A DNA stretch of 64,000 bases, taken from the NCBI GenBank assembly GCA_025961275.1, contig JAOQNJ010000001.1, forward strand, positions 3,245,353 through 3,309,352, written 5' to 3'. The DNA comes from Providencia alcalifaciens. Lineage in GTDB: Bacteria > Pseudomonadota > Gammaproteobacteria > Enterobacterales > Enterobacteriaceae. The translations under genes and the position numbers were made by a program. The notes under the pieces were generated by a model, which saw nothing but the letters and a program-made list of their open reading frames with translations, was not told where the DNA came from and did not search any database. Of this stretch, positions 47,347-59,218 are shown one piece after another (within the stretch, counting starts at the first letter, position 1; every line of letters begins with the position of its first letter).

Positions 47347-48538
47347 AACGTTGATGTATCTCGTCAAGTAAATAGTGGCTTAATTCAAGTTTACTGCTGT
47401 GTGGTAAGCGGACATCGCCAAAGGCATCGAATATATGTAATGCATTGTTATCGCTGTTAAAACCATTATCAGCGAGCGAAACATCATTCGCGCAAATTAG
47501 GTCGAGTTGCTTTTGTTGGCGCTTTAGACGCGCGTATTCTTCCACATTTTGGGTTTCAGCTGCAAACCCGACTACATAAGGGCGATTGTGTGTTAATTGA
47601 CCGACACTAGCAACAATATCAGGATTTTTTACTAATGTAATAACAACTTCTTCACCTTGTTTTTTAATTTTATTTTCAGCAATTGTTTTTGCTCGGTAAT
47701 CAGCGACCGCTGCGCAACCAATAAAAATATCCTGCTCTGTAACGGTTTGATGTACCTGTTCATACATATCGAATGCACTAATGACATCAATTCGTGTTAC
47801 TCCAGCAGGCGTTGCTAAATTGACGGGGCCCGCTATTAAAGTAACTTGTGCTCCGCGTCTGCTTGCCATTTCTGCAATTGCAAAACCCATTTTCCCTGAG
47901 CTGTGATTACTGATAAATCGTACTGGATCTAGATCTTCACGGGTAGGTCCCGCAGTAATCATGATTTTTATGCCTTGTAAGTCAGCTCGTGAACTGAAGT
48001 GTTCATGGGTAAGACGAACAATATCTAATGGATTGATCATTCGACCCGGACCAACATCTCCGCAAGCTTGGCTACCCTCATCAGGTCCCCAAATCATACA
48101 TTGGCGTTGTTTCAGTCTGATTAAATTTTCTTGTGTTGCAGCTGCACGATACATTTGTTGATTCATTGCCGGGACAACTGCAATGGGAGCCGCTGATGCT
48201 AGACAAACTGTGGTGAGTAAGTCATTGGCCATACCAGCGTTTAAGCGTGCAATTAAATCAGCAGTAGCGGGTGCCAAAATGATGATATCTGCCCATTTTG
48301 CTAGCTCAATATGGCCCATTGCAGCTTCTGCTGCGGGATCCAGTAAGTCATCAGATACAGGATGACCAGAAACGGCCTGTAATGTTAAAGGAGTAATAAA
48401 CGCTTTTGCCCCTTCAGTCATGACTACACGAACTACAGCGCCCTCATCGCGTAAGCGGCGGGTTAGTTCAGGAATTTTATAAGCCGCGATACCACCACTT
48501 ATACCAAGAACTATTTGTTTACCTGATAGCTGTGTCAT
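47318..48538 (-). CDS. coaBC: Bifunctional phosphopantothenoylcysteine decarboxylase/synthase
   Basis: This bifunctional enzyme carries out two steps of coenzyme A synthesis: CoaB joins phosphopantothenate and cysteine, CoaC decarboxylates the product. The N-terminal flavoprotein CoaC domain has [11 protein letters not shown], the catalytic histidine in [10 protein letters not shown] (His76), PAMNQQMYR and the cysteine of [12 protein letters not shown]. The CoaB domain follows with [24 protein letters not shown] and ENKIKKQG. The start at 48538 gives 406 residues, matching the family; 48550 is an alternative. It is convenient that CoA-dependent oxalate enzymes are in the same window, but this gene is universal. 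Confidence 0.97.
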   Translation of the reverse strand: MTQLSGKQIVLGISGGIAAYKIPELTRRLRDEGAVVRVVMTEGAKAFITPLTLQAVSGHPVSDDLLDPAAEAAMGHIELAKWADIIILAPATADLIARLNAGMANDLLTTVCLASAAPIAVVPAMNQQMYRAAATQENLIRLKQRQCMIWGPDEGSQACGDVGPGRMINPLDIVRLTHEHFSSRADLQGIKIMITAGPTREDLDPVRFISNHSSGKMGFAIAEMASRRGAQVTLIAGPVNLATPAGVTRIDVISAFDMYEQVHQTVTEQDIFIGCAAVADYRAKTIAENKIKKQGEEVVITLVKNPDIVASVGQLTHNRPYVVGFAAETQNVEEYARLKRQQKQLDLICANDVSLADNGFNSDNNALHIFDAFGDVRLPHSSKLELSHYLLDEIHQRYEKHRSKNS

Positions 48539-48707
48539 TGTTCTATCCATCTAATCATCATGAAGAGCATATTATCACATCAGAAAGATAGGTGAGAGTA
48601 CTGGATATATCATCACCCTTTTATTTTTGCGAAGCGCTACGCAAATTGGCTTTTAATGCATTGTTGCTCTTGGCTTCCGCCTATAAAAAAGAGAAAAGGA
48701 ATTAGAT

Positions 48708-49385
48708 ATGGTGCCAATGATGGGATATGACAATAACTTAAAACCAAGAGAGAAAATGTTAGCGTATGGAGCTGCTGCGTTAACTGATATCGAGCTGTTA
48801 GCCATCTTCTTACGTACAGGTAGCCATGGTGAGCCAGTTATGCAGTTGGCTGAGCGGTTACTAAAAGAATTTGGTTCTTTGTATCTTCTGTTGCAGGCAG
48901 ATTATACAAGATTAACAAAATGCAGGGGAATGGGGCTTTGTAAGTTTTCACAATTTCAGGCAATTGGTGAACTGGCACGTCGTTTTTTTGCAGAACAGTT
49001 TTTATATGAAGATGTGATCTCAGACCCAAATCTATTAAAAACTAGGTTACTTGAATTATTTGCAGGGCAGGAGCGGGAAGTTTTCATCGTGTTACTTTTG
49101 AATAATCAACATCAAATAATTTGTCATGAAGAGTTATTTAAAGGAACAATTAACCGTGTTGAGGTTCATCCCCGAGAAATCATTCGTTTTGCAATGAAAA
49201 TGAATGCAAGTGCAGTGATATTAGCTCATAATCACCCATCAGGTAATGCAGAACCCAGTGAAGCGGACAGGCAAGTGACTTTTCGTATCAAGGATGCCTG
49301 TACTTTAATGGAGATTAAATTACTTGACCATTTTGTCGTCGGACATAAACATTGTGTTTCATTCCTCGAACGAGGGTGGTTGTAA
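48708..49385 (+). CDS. radC: RadC-family JAB-domain protein
   Basis: The 225-residue protein has an N-terminal helix-hairpin-helix-like region (KPREKMLAYGAAALTDIELLAIFLRTG) and a C-terminal JAB/MPN metal-binding domain with HNHPSGNAEPSEAD near residue 172. Despite the name, no DNA repair role has been established. The gene keeps its standard Enterobacterales site between coaBC (divergent) and rpmB. The start is ATG 48708 with GGAATTAG upstream; ATG codons at 48717 and 48720 are alternatives. Confidence 0.93.
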   Translation: MVPMMGYDNNLKPREKMLAYGAAALTDIELLAIFLRTGSHGEPVMQLAERLLKEFGSLYLLLQADYTRLTKCRGMGLCKFSQFQAIGELARRFFAEQFLYEDVISDPNLLKTRLLELFAGQEREVFIVLLLNNQHQIICHEELFKGTINRVEVHPREIIRFAMKMNASAVILAHNHPSGNAEPSEADRQVTFRIKDACTLMEIKLLDHFVVGHKHCVSFLERGWL

Positions 49386-49430
49386 AATCGTTTTTTTGAC
49401 TAAAAAATGACAACTTTCGCCGCATTGGGC

Positions 49431-49459
49431 TTGAGTGGGAACGATTGAAAGCGTATACT
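49431..49459 (+). promoter_or_regulatory. Sigma-70 promoter of rpmB-rpmG
   Basis: TTGAGT (49431-49436) and TATACT (49454-49459) are 17 bp apart, a strong promoter pair, about 178 bp before rpmB. It would give a long untranslated leader containing the hairpin at 49494-49567. Confidence 0.75.
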
Positions 49460-49493
49460 ACGCCACCTTTGAGGATCTTGGGTTTGGCGAGAA

Positions 49494-49567
49494 GAGCCTA
49501 TCTCAGTAAATTTTTTACTCGGATGATAACAATCTTTTCAGTCAATAAAGTTTGCTGAGATGGGCTC
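49494..49567 (+). promoter_or_regulatory. Long hairpin in the rpmB leader
   Basis: GAGCCTATCTCAGTAAA (49494-49510) pairs with TTTGCTGAGATGGGCTC (49551-49567); 15 of 17 positions are Watson-Crick and the other two can be G-U. The 40-nt loop is AT-rich. It lies between the promoter and the rpmB ribosome site. An autoregulatory or stability element for the L28-L33 operon is possible; I know of no confident description of one. Confidence 0.6.
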
Positions 49568-49615
49568 CTAAGCCTGACGAGGCGGCCATACCCAGAACAA
49601 AGAAGCTCGAGCTGA

Positions 49616-49873
<258 letters not shown>

Positions 49874-49881
49874 GGAGCTAA

Positions 49882-50052
<171 letters not shown>

Positions 50053-50068
50053 TTTTCGCCTTTTTGTG

Positions 50069-50096
50069 AAAAACCCAGCTTCGGCTGGGTTTTTTT
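50069..50096 (+). terminator. Terminator of rpmBG
   Basis: ACCCAGC pairs with GCTGGGT around a stable TTCG tetraloop, flanked by A and T runs (six T). It lies 17 bp after rpmG. Confidence 0.95.
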
Positions 50097-50250
50097 ATGC
50101 CAAAAATTAATAGATTGGGTTAATAGACATTCAAAACTATATCGATTGTTCTTAAAGTAGTAACATATTTATTATTCATTGAATTAATAGTGTTAGTTTG
50201 TGTCAAAGAACTACGTCATTTTGCTTATAGATATAAAATAAGAGTGCCTG

Positions 50251-51315
50251 GTGAAAAAACAGTTTAAAAAAATTCTTGTAATCAAGATGCGATTTCATGG
50301 GGACATGCTGCTGACAACGCCCGTCATCAGTACATTAAAGCAAAACTATCCAGAAGCCGAGATTGATGTATTGCTTTATCAGGATACGATCCCCATTTTA
50401 TCTGAAAATAGCGAAATACATGCCTTATATGGCATGGTAGGGAAGAAAAGCAATGGGCTAAGTAAAGTATGTAACTTTATGAAGTTACTATCGACGCTAC
50501 GCCGCAATAAATATGACTTGGTGGTCAACCTCGCCGATCAATGGATGGTTTCTGCACTTGTCCGCGCAATTCCTGCCAAAATGAAAATTTCACACCAATT
50601 TAGCCATCGTAATTCTAAATATTGGCTTAAAAGCTTCACGCATCTGACCGTTCCTCATGGTGAGCATGTCGTGATGAATAATCTCTCTGTTCTTGAACCG
50701 TTAAATATAAAGAATCTAAAAACACATTTAACGATGTCTTATTCAGAGCAGGATTGGAAAAATATCAATCAAAAGTTATTGGAGCTAGGTGTTCACAGTA
50801 GTTATGTTGTGATCCAACCAACTGCGCGTCAGATTTTTAAGTGTTGGGACGATGAAAAGTTTTCAGAAGTCATCGATGCGTTACAAGCCCGTGGCTATCA
50901 GGTTGTGTTGACTTCAGGACCAAGTAAAGCAGATTTGGATTGTGTTGATAGCATCGCTTCAAATTGTAAAACTAAGCCGATCACTGAACTAGCCGGTAAA
51001 ACATCGTTTCCAGAGCTTGGAGCTCTAATCGCACATGCTGCATTATTTATTGGTGTTGATTCTGCACCTATGCATATCGCAGCAGCGGTGAAAACACCGA
51101 TAGTATGCTTATTTGGTGCGACTAATAATGTTTTTTGGCGCCCTTGGAGCGACAATGTTGAGCAATTTTGGGCCGGGGACTATGAACCTATGCCACCAAG
51201 AGAAGAGCTTGATAGAAATAAAAAATATCTTTCTATCATCCCAGCATCTGATGTTATAAAAGCAACAGAGAAGGTGCTACCGATGAATATTCGTTCAATG
51301 ATGACAAGGTTTTAA
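50251..51315 (+). CDS. waaQ: LPS heptosyltransferase III
   Basis: WaaQ is a GT9 transferase adding heptose III to heptose II of the inner core. The 354-residue protein starts ILVIKMRFHGDMLLTTPVISTLK and has the C-terminal donor-binding segment GVDSAPMHIAAAVKTPIVCLFGATN. It begins with GTG at 50251; no closer ATG fits the conserved start. It is the first gene of the waa operon, with waaG one base after its stop. No JUMPstart/ops sequence is seen in the 150 bp before it. Confidence 0.92.
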   Translation: MKKQFKKILVIKMRFHGDMLLTTPVISTLKQNYPEAEIDVLLYQDTIPILSENSEIHALYGMVGKKSNGLSKVCNFMKLLSTLRRNKYDLVVNLADQWMVSALVRAIPAKMKISHQFSHRNSKYWLKSFTHLTVPHGEHVVMNNLSVLEPLNIKNLKTHLTMSYSEQDWKNINQKLLELGVHSSYVVIQPTARQIFKCWDDEKFSEVIDALQARGYQVVLTSGPSKADLDCVDSIASNCKTKPITELAGKTSFPELGALIAHAALFIGVDSAPMHIAAAVKTPIVCLFGATNNVFWRPWSDNVEQFWAGDYEPMPPREELDRNKKYLSIIPASDVIKATEKVLPMNIRSMMTRF

Positions 51316-51316
51316 T

Positions 51317-52441
51317 ATGATATTGGCATTTTGTCTGTACAAATACTTCCCGTTTGGTGGTTTACAACGTGATTTTTTGCGCATCGCACTAGCTTGTCAG
51401 GCAAGAGGCCATCATATCCGTGTGTATACTCAATCTTGGGATGGTGAAATACCTGCTGAGTTTGAGGTAATCATTGTTCCCGTAACATCAAAAACGAATC
51501 ACGGGCGTAATGCCCAATATTGCGCATGGGTGCATCAACATATAAAACAATATCCAGTTGACCGTATCGTGGGTTTCAATAAAATGCCGGGGCTGGATAT
51601 CTATTATGCTGCGGATGTCTGTTATGCCGAAAAAGTGGCTAATGAAAAAGGATTTTTCTATAAGCTGACGCCGCGTTATAAGCATTATGCCGCATTTGAA
51701 AAAGCGGTTTTTCAAGCTGGGAAACCAACCAAATTATTGATGTTAACGCCGCATCAAATTGCCCATTTTAAAAAGCATTATGCTACGGAAGAGCATCGTT
51801 TCTATATGCTGCCTCCTGGTATTTCGCAAGATAGAAAACACGACAAACAGATCCCCGATGCAAAACGTATTTATCGTGAAAAAAATCAAATATCACAATC
51901 TGCATTCTTATTACTACAAGTAGGTTCCGATTTTAAACGCAAAGGTGTTGATAGAACGTTAAAGGCAATGGCGGCATTGCCTGAGAGTATCAAGAAAGAT
52001 ACCTTACTGATGGTTGTTGGGCAGGATAAACCGGCTAAGTATCAGCGTTTAGCTGAAAATGTAGGCATTGGTCATCAGGTTTCATTTTTTAGTGGTCGTA
52101 ATGATATTGCTGAGCTTATGGCTGCGGCGGATATATTGATGCACCCCGCCTACCAAGAAGCTGCGGGTATTGTATTACTTGAAGCAATTACAGCGGGTTT
52201 ACCTGTGATTGTGACTGAGGTATGCGGATACGCGCCATTTATTGTACAGGCGCAATGCGGAGCTGTGATTAATGAACCCTTTGTGCAACAGGCATTAAAT
52301 AATACGCTTTCAGAAAGTTTGCAGAATAAAGAACAATTAAAAAATTGGTCTGAGAAAGCGAAGAATTATGCTGATATCGAAGACCTATACAGCTTACCCG
52401 AAAAAGCGGCTAATATTATTTTAGGAAACCTAGATGATTGA
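51317..52441 (+). CDS. waaG: LPS core glucosyltransferase I
   Basis: WaaG, a GT4 enzyme of GT-B fold, adds the first glucose to heptose II. The length is 374 residues (E. coli 374). The N-terminal [19 protein letters not shown] is the family hallmark. The C-terminal domain has [30 protein letters not shown] with the donor-binding EAAGIVLLE motif. The start lies one base after waaQ, and its end overlaps waaP by 8 bp. Confidence 0.95.
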   Translation: MILAFCLYKYFPFGGLQRDFLRIALACQARGHHIRVYTQSWDGEIPAEFEVIIVPVTSKTNHGRNAQYCAWVHQHIKQYPVDRIVGFNKMPGLDIYYAADVCYAEKVANEKGFFYKLTPRYKHYAAFEKAVFQAGKPTKLLMLTPHQIAHFKKHYATEEHRFYMLPPGISQDRKHDKQIPDAKRIYREKNQISQSAFLLLQVGSDFKRKGVDRTLKAMAALPESIKKDTLLMVVGQDKPAKYQRLAENVGIGHQVSFFSGRNDIAELMAAADILMHPAYQEAAGIVLLEAITAGLPVIVTEVCGYAPFIVQAQCGAVINEPFVQQALNNTLSESLQNKEQLKNWSEKAKNYADIEDLYSLPEKAANIILGNLDD

Positions 52442-53234
52442 ACTTAAAACACCGTTTAGTGAGCTGTGGAAAAACAAAGATCCATTTGTTGAAACTGAGC
52501 GATTAGAAGGTGAAGTTTTTCGTCAACTAGAAAGCCGAAAAACATTACGCTTTGAGCTCGAAGGTCAGAGTTATTTTATTAAAATTCACCATGGTACAAC
52601 GCTGAAAGAAGCATTAAAAAATTTGTTTTCATTGCGTTTACCGGTACTTGGTGCAGATAGAGAATGGAATGCAATACACCGTTTAACTAAGGCCGGTGTT
52701 GATACCATGGATGGCCGCGCATTTGGCCAGAAAGGGTGGAATCCATTACGACGCGATTCATTTATTATCACACGAGATTTAACACCGACAGTTAGCTTAG
52801 AGGATTACTGTGCTGATTGGAATAATGTCTCCCCTGATTTTAAAATCAAACAGATGTTTATTCGCCGAGTCGCAGAGATGGTGCGTAAAATGCACGCAAT
52901 AGGAATTAACCATCGTGACTGCTATATTTGCCACTTTTTACTCCATCTACCTTTTACCATCGGCAATGAGTCTGATTTAAAAATCTCAGTAATCGATTTA
53001 CACCGAGCTCAGCTAAGGAAGAAAGTTCCTACTCGTTGGCGTGATAAGGATTTAATTGGGCTATATTTTTCATCATTGAATATTGGGCTAACAACAAGAG
53101 ATATCTTTCGCTTTATGAAGATTTACTTTGAGTTACCGTTGCGAGAGGTCATCAGTAAAGAGCAGGCGTTGATGGAGAAGGCAAGCAGTAAAGCCCAGAA
53201 AATCCAAATGCGTACAGAACGTCGTGGCTTATAA
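52434..53234 (+). CDS. waaP: LPS core heptose I kinase
   Basis: WaaP phosphorylates heptose I in the inner core, important for outer-membrane integrity in relatives. The 266-residue protein begins near [23 protein letters not shown], has the ATP-binding lysine in YFIKIHHG and the catalytic loop [16 protein letters not shown] (HRD with catalytic Asp near residue 162). SVIDLHRAQ is the metal-binding region. It overlaps waaG by 8 bp, so translation is coupled. Together with the WaaY-like protein at 33 kb, both heptose kinases are present in the window. Confidence 0.94.
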   Translation: MIELKTPFSELWKNKDPFVETERLEGEVFRQLESRKTLRFELEGQSYFIKIHHGTTLKEALKNLFSLRLPVLGADREWNAIHRLTKAGVDTMDGRAFGQKGWNPLRRDSFIITRDLTPTVSLEDYCADWNNVSPDFKIKQMFIRRVAEMVRKMHAIGINHRDCYICHFLLHLPFTIGNESDLKISVIDLHRAQLRKKVPTRWRDKDLIGLYFSSLNIGLTTRDIFRFMKIYFELPLREVISKEQALMEKASSKAQKIQMRTERRGL

Positions 53235-53268
53235 GTAAGCGAAAAAAAAATATTTTTTGAGAGGCTAT

Positions 53269-54276
53269 ATGGCAATTGAATTTGATAACATGATAAAACA
53301 AGTTATATCCGTTGGAACATCTGACATTGATATATCATCATATTTTCATGTAGCTTATGGTATTGATCAAAATTTCTTGTATGGTTGTGGTGTATCTATT
53401 GTTTCACTACTAATCCACAATAAAAACATTAATTTCTCTTTCCACATTTTTATTGATGATTCAATAAATGATCGTGATGTCGTAAGATTTCGAGAAATCT
53501 GTTCTCAGTATAATACTCAGCTCACTATTTACATTATAGATTCTAATAGCATTAAATCTCTGCCAACAACTAAAAACTGGACACACGCTATTTATTTTCG
53601 ATTTATAGTTGCTGAATATTTCATCAATAAAATTGATTATTTGCTCTACCTTGATGCTGATGTGATTTGCAATAATTCTATTGATGAACTTATTCATTTG
53701 AATTTGGAGAATAAGGTTGCAGCAGTTGTGACGGAAAGAGATAAAAATTGGTGGAAAAAAAGAGCTGATAATTTAGGATTTCCTTCGGTTTCTAAAGGAT
53801 ATTTTAATAGTGGTGTCATGTATGTGAATCTAATAGCTTGGAAAGAAAATAATATTACAAACGAGTCAATGGCTTTACTTGTTGATGAAGATCTGGCTCA
53901 AAGAATTAGTTATCCAGATCAAGATGTATTGAATATATTGCTGTGTGATAATGTAATCCACTTAAGTGGCGTTTATAATACCCAATTTAGTTTGAATTAT
54001 GAACTAAAGAAGACGTTTGATTATCCCGTAAAAGAAAACACTGTCTTCATTCACTATGTTGGACCGACCAAACCTTGGCATGAATGGGCCTGTTATGATA
54101 CAGCTAAGCCTTTTTTGAATGCGAAAAATGCATCTCCATGGAAAAATGTTCCATTATTAACTGCTAAAAGCAGTAATCATTTACGGTATTGTGCAAAGCA
54201 CAAGATAAATCAAAGAAATTTTTTCTCAGGATTAGGTATGTACTTGAAATACATATGGGTTAAATTTAGTCATTAG
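53269..54276 (+). CDS. GT8-family LPS core glycosyltransferase
   Basis: The 335-residue protein is a WaaI/WaaO/WaaJ-type retaining transferase. It has VAYGIDQNFLYGCGVSIVSL at the N-terminus, the DXD motif in LLYLDADVIC near residue 125, GYFNSGVMYVNL, YPDQDVLNILL and the C-terminal HYVGPTKPWHEWA. It adds glucose or galactose to the outer core; which one is not decidable here. ATG 53269 follows GAGAGG at 5 nt; the TTG at 53257 is upstream of that site and unlikely. It is AT-rich and strikingly similar to the decayed copy at 40.2 kb. Confidence 0.85.
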   Translation: MAIEFDNMIKQVISVGTSDIDISSYFHVAYGIDQNFLYGCGVSIVSLLIHNKNINFSFHIFIDDSINDRDVVRFREICSQYNTQLTIYIIDSNSIKSLPTTKNWTHAIYFRFIVAEYFINKIDYLLYLDADVICNNSIDELIHLNLENKVAAVVTERDKNWWKKRADNLGFPSVSKGYFNSGVMYVNLIAWKENNITNESMALLVDEDLAQRISYPDQDVLNILLCDNVIHLSGVYNTQFSLNYELKKTFDYPVKENTVFIHYVGPTKPWHEWACYDTAKPFLNAKNASPWKNVPLLTAKSSNHLRYCAKHKINQRNFFSGLGMYLKYIWVKFSH

Positions 54277-54294
54277 CTAAAAAGTTGGAAAGTC

Positions 54295-55530
54295 ATGTCA
54301 TTTTTAGAGCGAAATGAAGTAATCGTATCGAAATATAATAAAATATTGATTTTTTTATTTGTATCCTTGTTTTTTGTCGAAAATGTTACTCGATATAAGC
54401 ACATACTGTTTTACACAATGGTAATAACAGCATTGGGTTATTTATTTTTAGATACTAAAAACGTTATACAGCGAATAAATAAAAAAATATTTATTTTAAC
54501 CGTGATATTTTCCATTATCTCCTATATATCAATAATTTACTCTATTGATCAGAGCATATCATTAAAAGCTATCAATAATGCATTCTTAAATTATGGGGTA
54601 TTATCATTAGCAGTTATATTCCCAATTCTTCTTTATAAAGAAAGCAAAGAAAGCATATCTAAACTGCTGATTATAAGTTTTTGTTCAGCATTAGTAATTA
54701 TTTTGCTTGTTGAGTTAATCCGTTACTACATAGCGTATAACAAGGGTACCCTTCCATTTACGACATATGACTTTAGAAGTGTTTCTGATGCATTAGTTTT
54801 CTATTTTCCTTTGATTTTAGTACTTTGGTATGTTCTTCCTAAATCAAAAATTTTTTATTTTTATGTGTTGAGTGTAATTTTTCTATTTATTCTTCTTGGA
54901 ACTTTATCTCGAGGGGCATGGGTTGCTGTAGCGATTTCTGCAATGATTTTCTTTTTATTTAAACGTCCTTGGAAGCTGATCGCTATTGGCCTAATATTGT
55001 CGATTATTGGAGTCGTTTCATTAAAAGTGAATGACCCTCTGCATACTGAAAAATTATTTTACAAGTTGGAACAAACTGATAGTAGTTATCGATATAAAAA
55101 CGGGACACAAGGTACTGCACTTGAACTTATTATGATGAAGCCACTAACTGGTTATGGGTTTGGCGATAAAGTTTATGCTAAAAAATATAATAGTGAAGTT
55201 GATAATCATCCAGAATGGACATTTAGGAAATCTATCGGCCCACATAACATTTGGCTTAGCATTTGGTTTTCAGCCGGCATTTTAGGTTTGTTGTCTTTCT
55301 GTATTCTTTTTATATCAATATGTTATTGTTCTTACAAAGAAATCAAGAGTAGCCAAGGTAATAAAAATATTTACTTTGCGGGTATCATCTTATTCATAAG
55401 CTTGCTTAGTTTTTATCTTGTTAGAGGAATGTTTGAGCAAGTTAACTTAAAGCCATTAGGCATTTTAATTGGTTTTTTAATAGCAATGATGAACGCTAGC
55501 CTTGTCAATAATGAGTCTAAATATGAATAA
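54295..55530 (+). CDS. waaL: O-antigen ligase family protein
   Basis: The 411-residue inner-membrane protein has about eleven to twelve hydrophobic helices and a large periplasmic loop near residues 250-320. It shows LSRGAWVAVAISAM in the Wzy_C region and IGPHNIWLSIWFSAGILGL, with the conserved histidine. Ligases join O-antigen from undecaprenyl-diphosphate to lipid A-core. Its place among core transferases supports ligase rather than polymerase. It overlaps the next gene. Such proteins are highly variable, so symbol assignment rests on context. Confidence 0.8.
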   Translation: MSFLERNEVIVSKYNKILIFLFVSLFFVENVTRYKHILFYTMVITALGYLFLDTKNVIQRINKKIFILTVIFSIISYISIIYSIDQSISLKAINNAFLNYGVLSLAVIFPILLYKESKESISKLLIISFCSALVIILLVELIRYYIAYNKGTLPFTTYDFRSVSDALVFYFPLILVLWYVLPKSKIFYFYVLSVIFLFILLGTLSRGAWVAVAISAMIFFLFKRPWKLIAIGLILSIIGVVSLKVNDPLHTEKLFYKLEQTDSSYRYKNGTQGTALELIMMKPLTGYGFGDKVYAKKYNSEVDNHPEWTFRKSIGPHNIWLSIWFSAGILGLLSFCILFISICYCSYKEIKSSQGNKNIYFAGIILFISLLSFYLVRGMFEQVNLKPLGILIGFLIAMMNASLVNNESKYE

Positions 55531-56533
55531 CATAATTTTAAATAAGCATGCTTTTAGTACGAATAATCATAGTGCTAATAGTGAATGTCTAGACATCATT
55601 TATGGGACAGATGAAAACTATCAGCTTGGTGCTGGAGTTTCTTCTATATCTTTATTGCTTAATAATCCAAATACTCATTTTCGGTTTCATTTTTTTTTAG
55701 ATACGGTAACAGATGAATTTTTAAACAAAATAAAGTCTATTGCTGAAAAATTTTCCACAGAATTCATTGTTTATGAATTAGATAGTAGTGAACTAAAAAA
55801 ACTTCCAGCCTCGGATGTTTGGTCATCTGCGATGTATTTTAGGCTAATTGCACTTGATTACCTATCTACTGATTATGACTATGCTTTATATCTTGATGCA
55901 GATGTTATTTGTAATAGCGAACTTAATTTAGATTGTAATCTCATTAGCCAAGTAGTTTGTGGTGTTATAGCGGATGACCTCTCGGTAAGATCTAAAAGCG
56001 GCTCTAGGCTTCATACTCCAGAATTAACGCAAACTTATTTTAATTCAGGTGTTATGTTTATTAATTTGAAGCGGTGGAAAGAGCAAGAAGTTACTAGTCG
56101 CTGCTTTGAATTACTCTCTAGATCTGATGCCAAAAAATTATATAAATATCCGGATCAAGATGTTTTAAATCTTCTTTTAGTTAACAAACAAGTTCAACTT
56201 GATAAGCGATTTAATACAATCTACACCTTGAAAAATGAGTTGTATGATAAGACTCATGAAGGATATAAATCAGTTATAACACCAGATACTGCTCTTATTC
56301 ATTACACTGGAATAACAAAGCCTTGGCATAGCTGGGCAAATTACCCATCTTCTCAACCATTTTATGTTGCTCTTGAGCGTTCACCATGGACATTAAATGA
56401 TTTAAAGTCAGCAACTAAATTTGTTGAAAAGAAGAAAGAGTATAAGCACTTACTGAAGCAAGGAAAACTGGTAGCTGGGTGTCTTGCTGGTATAAAGTAC
56501 TTATCAATGAAAATTATAGGTGTGAAATTATAA
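55511..56533 (+). CDS. Second GT8-family LPS core glycosyltransferase
   Basis: Like the gene at 53.3 kb, this has DIIYGTDENYQLGAGVSSISL, the DXD motif in ALYLDADVIC, TYFNSGVMFINLKRW, YPDQDVLNLLL and HYTGITKPWHSWANY. From ATG 55511 it is 340 residues; starts at 55502 (TTG) and 55523 (ATG) are also possible and no ribosome site decides. Its 5' end overlaps waaL. It would extend the outer core one step after the first GT8. The two copies and the pseudogene form a local paralogue set. Confidence 0.84.
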   Translation: MSLNMNNIILNKHAFSTNNHSANSECLDIIYGTDENYQLGAGVSSISLLLNNPNTHFRFHFFLDTVTDEFLNKIKSIAEKFSTEFIVYELDSSELKKLPASDVWSSAMYFRLIALDYLSTDYDYALYLDADVICNSELNLDCNLISQVVCGVIADDLSVRSKSGSRLHTPELTQTYFNSGVMFINLKRWKEQEVTSRCFELLSRSDAKKLYKYPDQDVLNLLLVNKQVQLDKRFNTIYTLKNELYDKTHEGYKSVITPDTALIHYTGITKPWHSWANYPSSQPFYVALERSPWTLNDLKSATKFVEKKKEYKHLLKQGKLVAGCLAGIKYLSMKIIGVKL

Positions 56534-56537
56534 TAGC

Positions 56538-57683
56538 ATGATTAATAAAATAATTTTTACAGTTACTCCCATTTATTCTATTCCGCCTAAAAGCGCTGCT
56601 GCTATTGAATCATGGATGTACAATGTTGCGAAAAGATTAGAAATAGAAAATCGAATTGTATGTATTCAAAATAAAGATTATTCCAATTACGCTTATATCA
56701 ATGAAAAATGTGCCATTGAGCGGATAAAGTTTGGCAGAATTTATACTCGTGTATTTAAAAAATGGACGAGAATAGACCCTTATTCATATGCTGATCGAAT
56801 CTTAAACATCAAAAGAAAATTTGCTCATAATGCTCATGATGAGAGTGTTATTTTCGTCCATAATGATATTAAGTTATTTAAAAAAATAATAAAAAAAGAG
56901 GGGCATAAAAACGTTGTGTTACATATGCATAATTTTTTTGCCCCTCAAAATATACCTGCGGATATCAAGCTGATTGTTCCGAGCCGCTTTATGTACAATT
57001 GGTTTAGAGAACGTTTACCAGATGCTTCGATTGAGGTTGTAAGAAATGGTTTTGATGGTGATATCTATGCTTTACCACCAGAAGTTAACCGTGAAGATGT
57101 CGGCCTAAATATACAAGATAAAGTTATTCTGTTTGCGGGAAGAATTGCGCGCGATAAGGGCTTATTAGAGTTAATGCAAGCGTGTAACATCATTTTTAAA
57201 CGTCATCCTAACTATAAATTGGTGATCGTTGGGGATCTTGATGCCGCTCAAAAAGGTGAGAATGCTGAATATCAGAATGAAATTAAAACCTATGCTAAAC
57301 AATTAGGTGAACAATGTATTTGCTTAGGAAGTGTTCATCCTGAAAAAATCCGTCACTTTTATTCAATCGCAGATGTAATTGCTGTACCTTCTATAACGAA
57401 TGAACCTTTTTGTATGGTTGCACTTGAGGCAATGGCATCAGGTCATCCTGTTATTGCTAGCCAAAGAGGTGCAATGGTTGAATTTGTCACACATAATGAA
57501 ACAGGTTTTATATTTAGAGAACCATTAACAGCAAGCAGTATGGCTGAAGATATTCATAGTGCCTTAGCCCACCCTAATGCAAATGAAATAGCGAAAGCAG
57601 CTAAAAAATATGCATATGATAATTTCACGTGGGAAATTGTTAGGGATGAGCTAGTGAGCGTTATTAATAAATGGTATCCATGA
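56538..57683 (+). CDS. GT4-family glycosyltransferase, WaaK-like
   Basis: The 381-residue GT-B protein starts IIFTVTPIYSIPPKSAAAIESW and has the donor-binding region LFAGRIARDKGLLELMQA and VPSITNEPFCMVALEAMASGHPVIAS with the E-x7-E motif. The length and N-terminus resemble E. coli WaaK, which adds GlcNAc to the outer core and is needed for O-antigen attachment. It follows the second GT8 by 4 bp and is the last core gene before mutM. The sugar is not provable from sequence. Confidence 0.82.
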   Translation: MINKIIFTVTPIYSIPPKSAAAIESWMYNVAKRLEIENRIVCIQNKDYSNYAYINEKCAIERIKFGRIYTRVFKKWTRIDPYSYADRILNIKRKFAHNAHDESVIFVHNDIKLFKKIIKKEGHKNVVLHMHNFFAPQNIPADIKLIVPSRFMYNWFRERLPDASIEVVRNGFDGDIYALPPEVNREDVGLNIQDKVILFAGRIARDKGLLELMQACNIIFKRHPNYKLVIVGDLDAAQKGENAEYQNEIKTYAKQLGEQCICLGSVHPEKIRHFYSIADVIAVPSITNEPFCMVALEAMASGHPVIASQRGAMVEFVTHNETGFIFREPLTASSMAEDIHSALAHPNANEIAKAAKKYAYDNFTWEIVRDELVSVINKWYP

Positions 57684-57705
57684 TTTGTAAGTAGAGAGTT
57701 TATTC

Positions 57706-59015
<1,310 letters not shown>

Positions 59016-59218
59016 TCATTGTTTGTTAATACTTATTTAATAAATTTATCTTAAGTAAGATATACATGCGATCAACAGTATCGATTATTCACAGTTGTTG
59101 CAACCGACGAATGACCCTTTAAGCTAATTTTAAGGTGAGTTTTAGGTGTATATTCTGCACACCTTTACTGAAGGTTTATGTTAAGATAGCGCCAATTTTG
59201 GTAAGTGAATCAGATCGA

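Noticed and set aside
50053-50250. JUMPstart/ops element before the waa operon
   Set aside because: No GGCGGTAG-type ops sequence is present in the gap before waaQ, so RfaH control is not supported by sequence.
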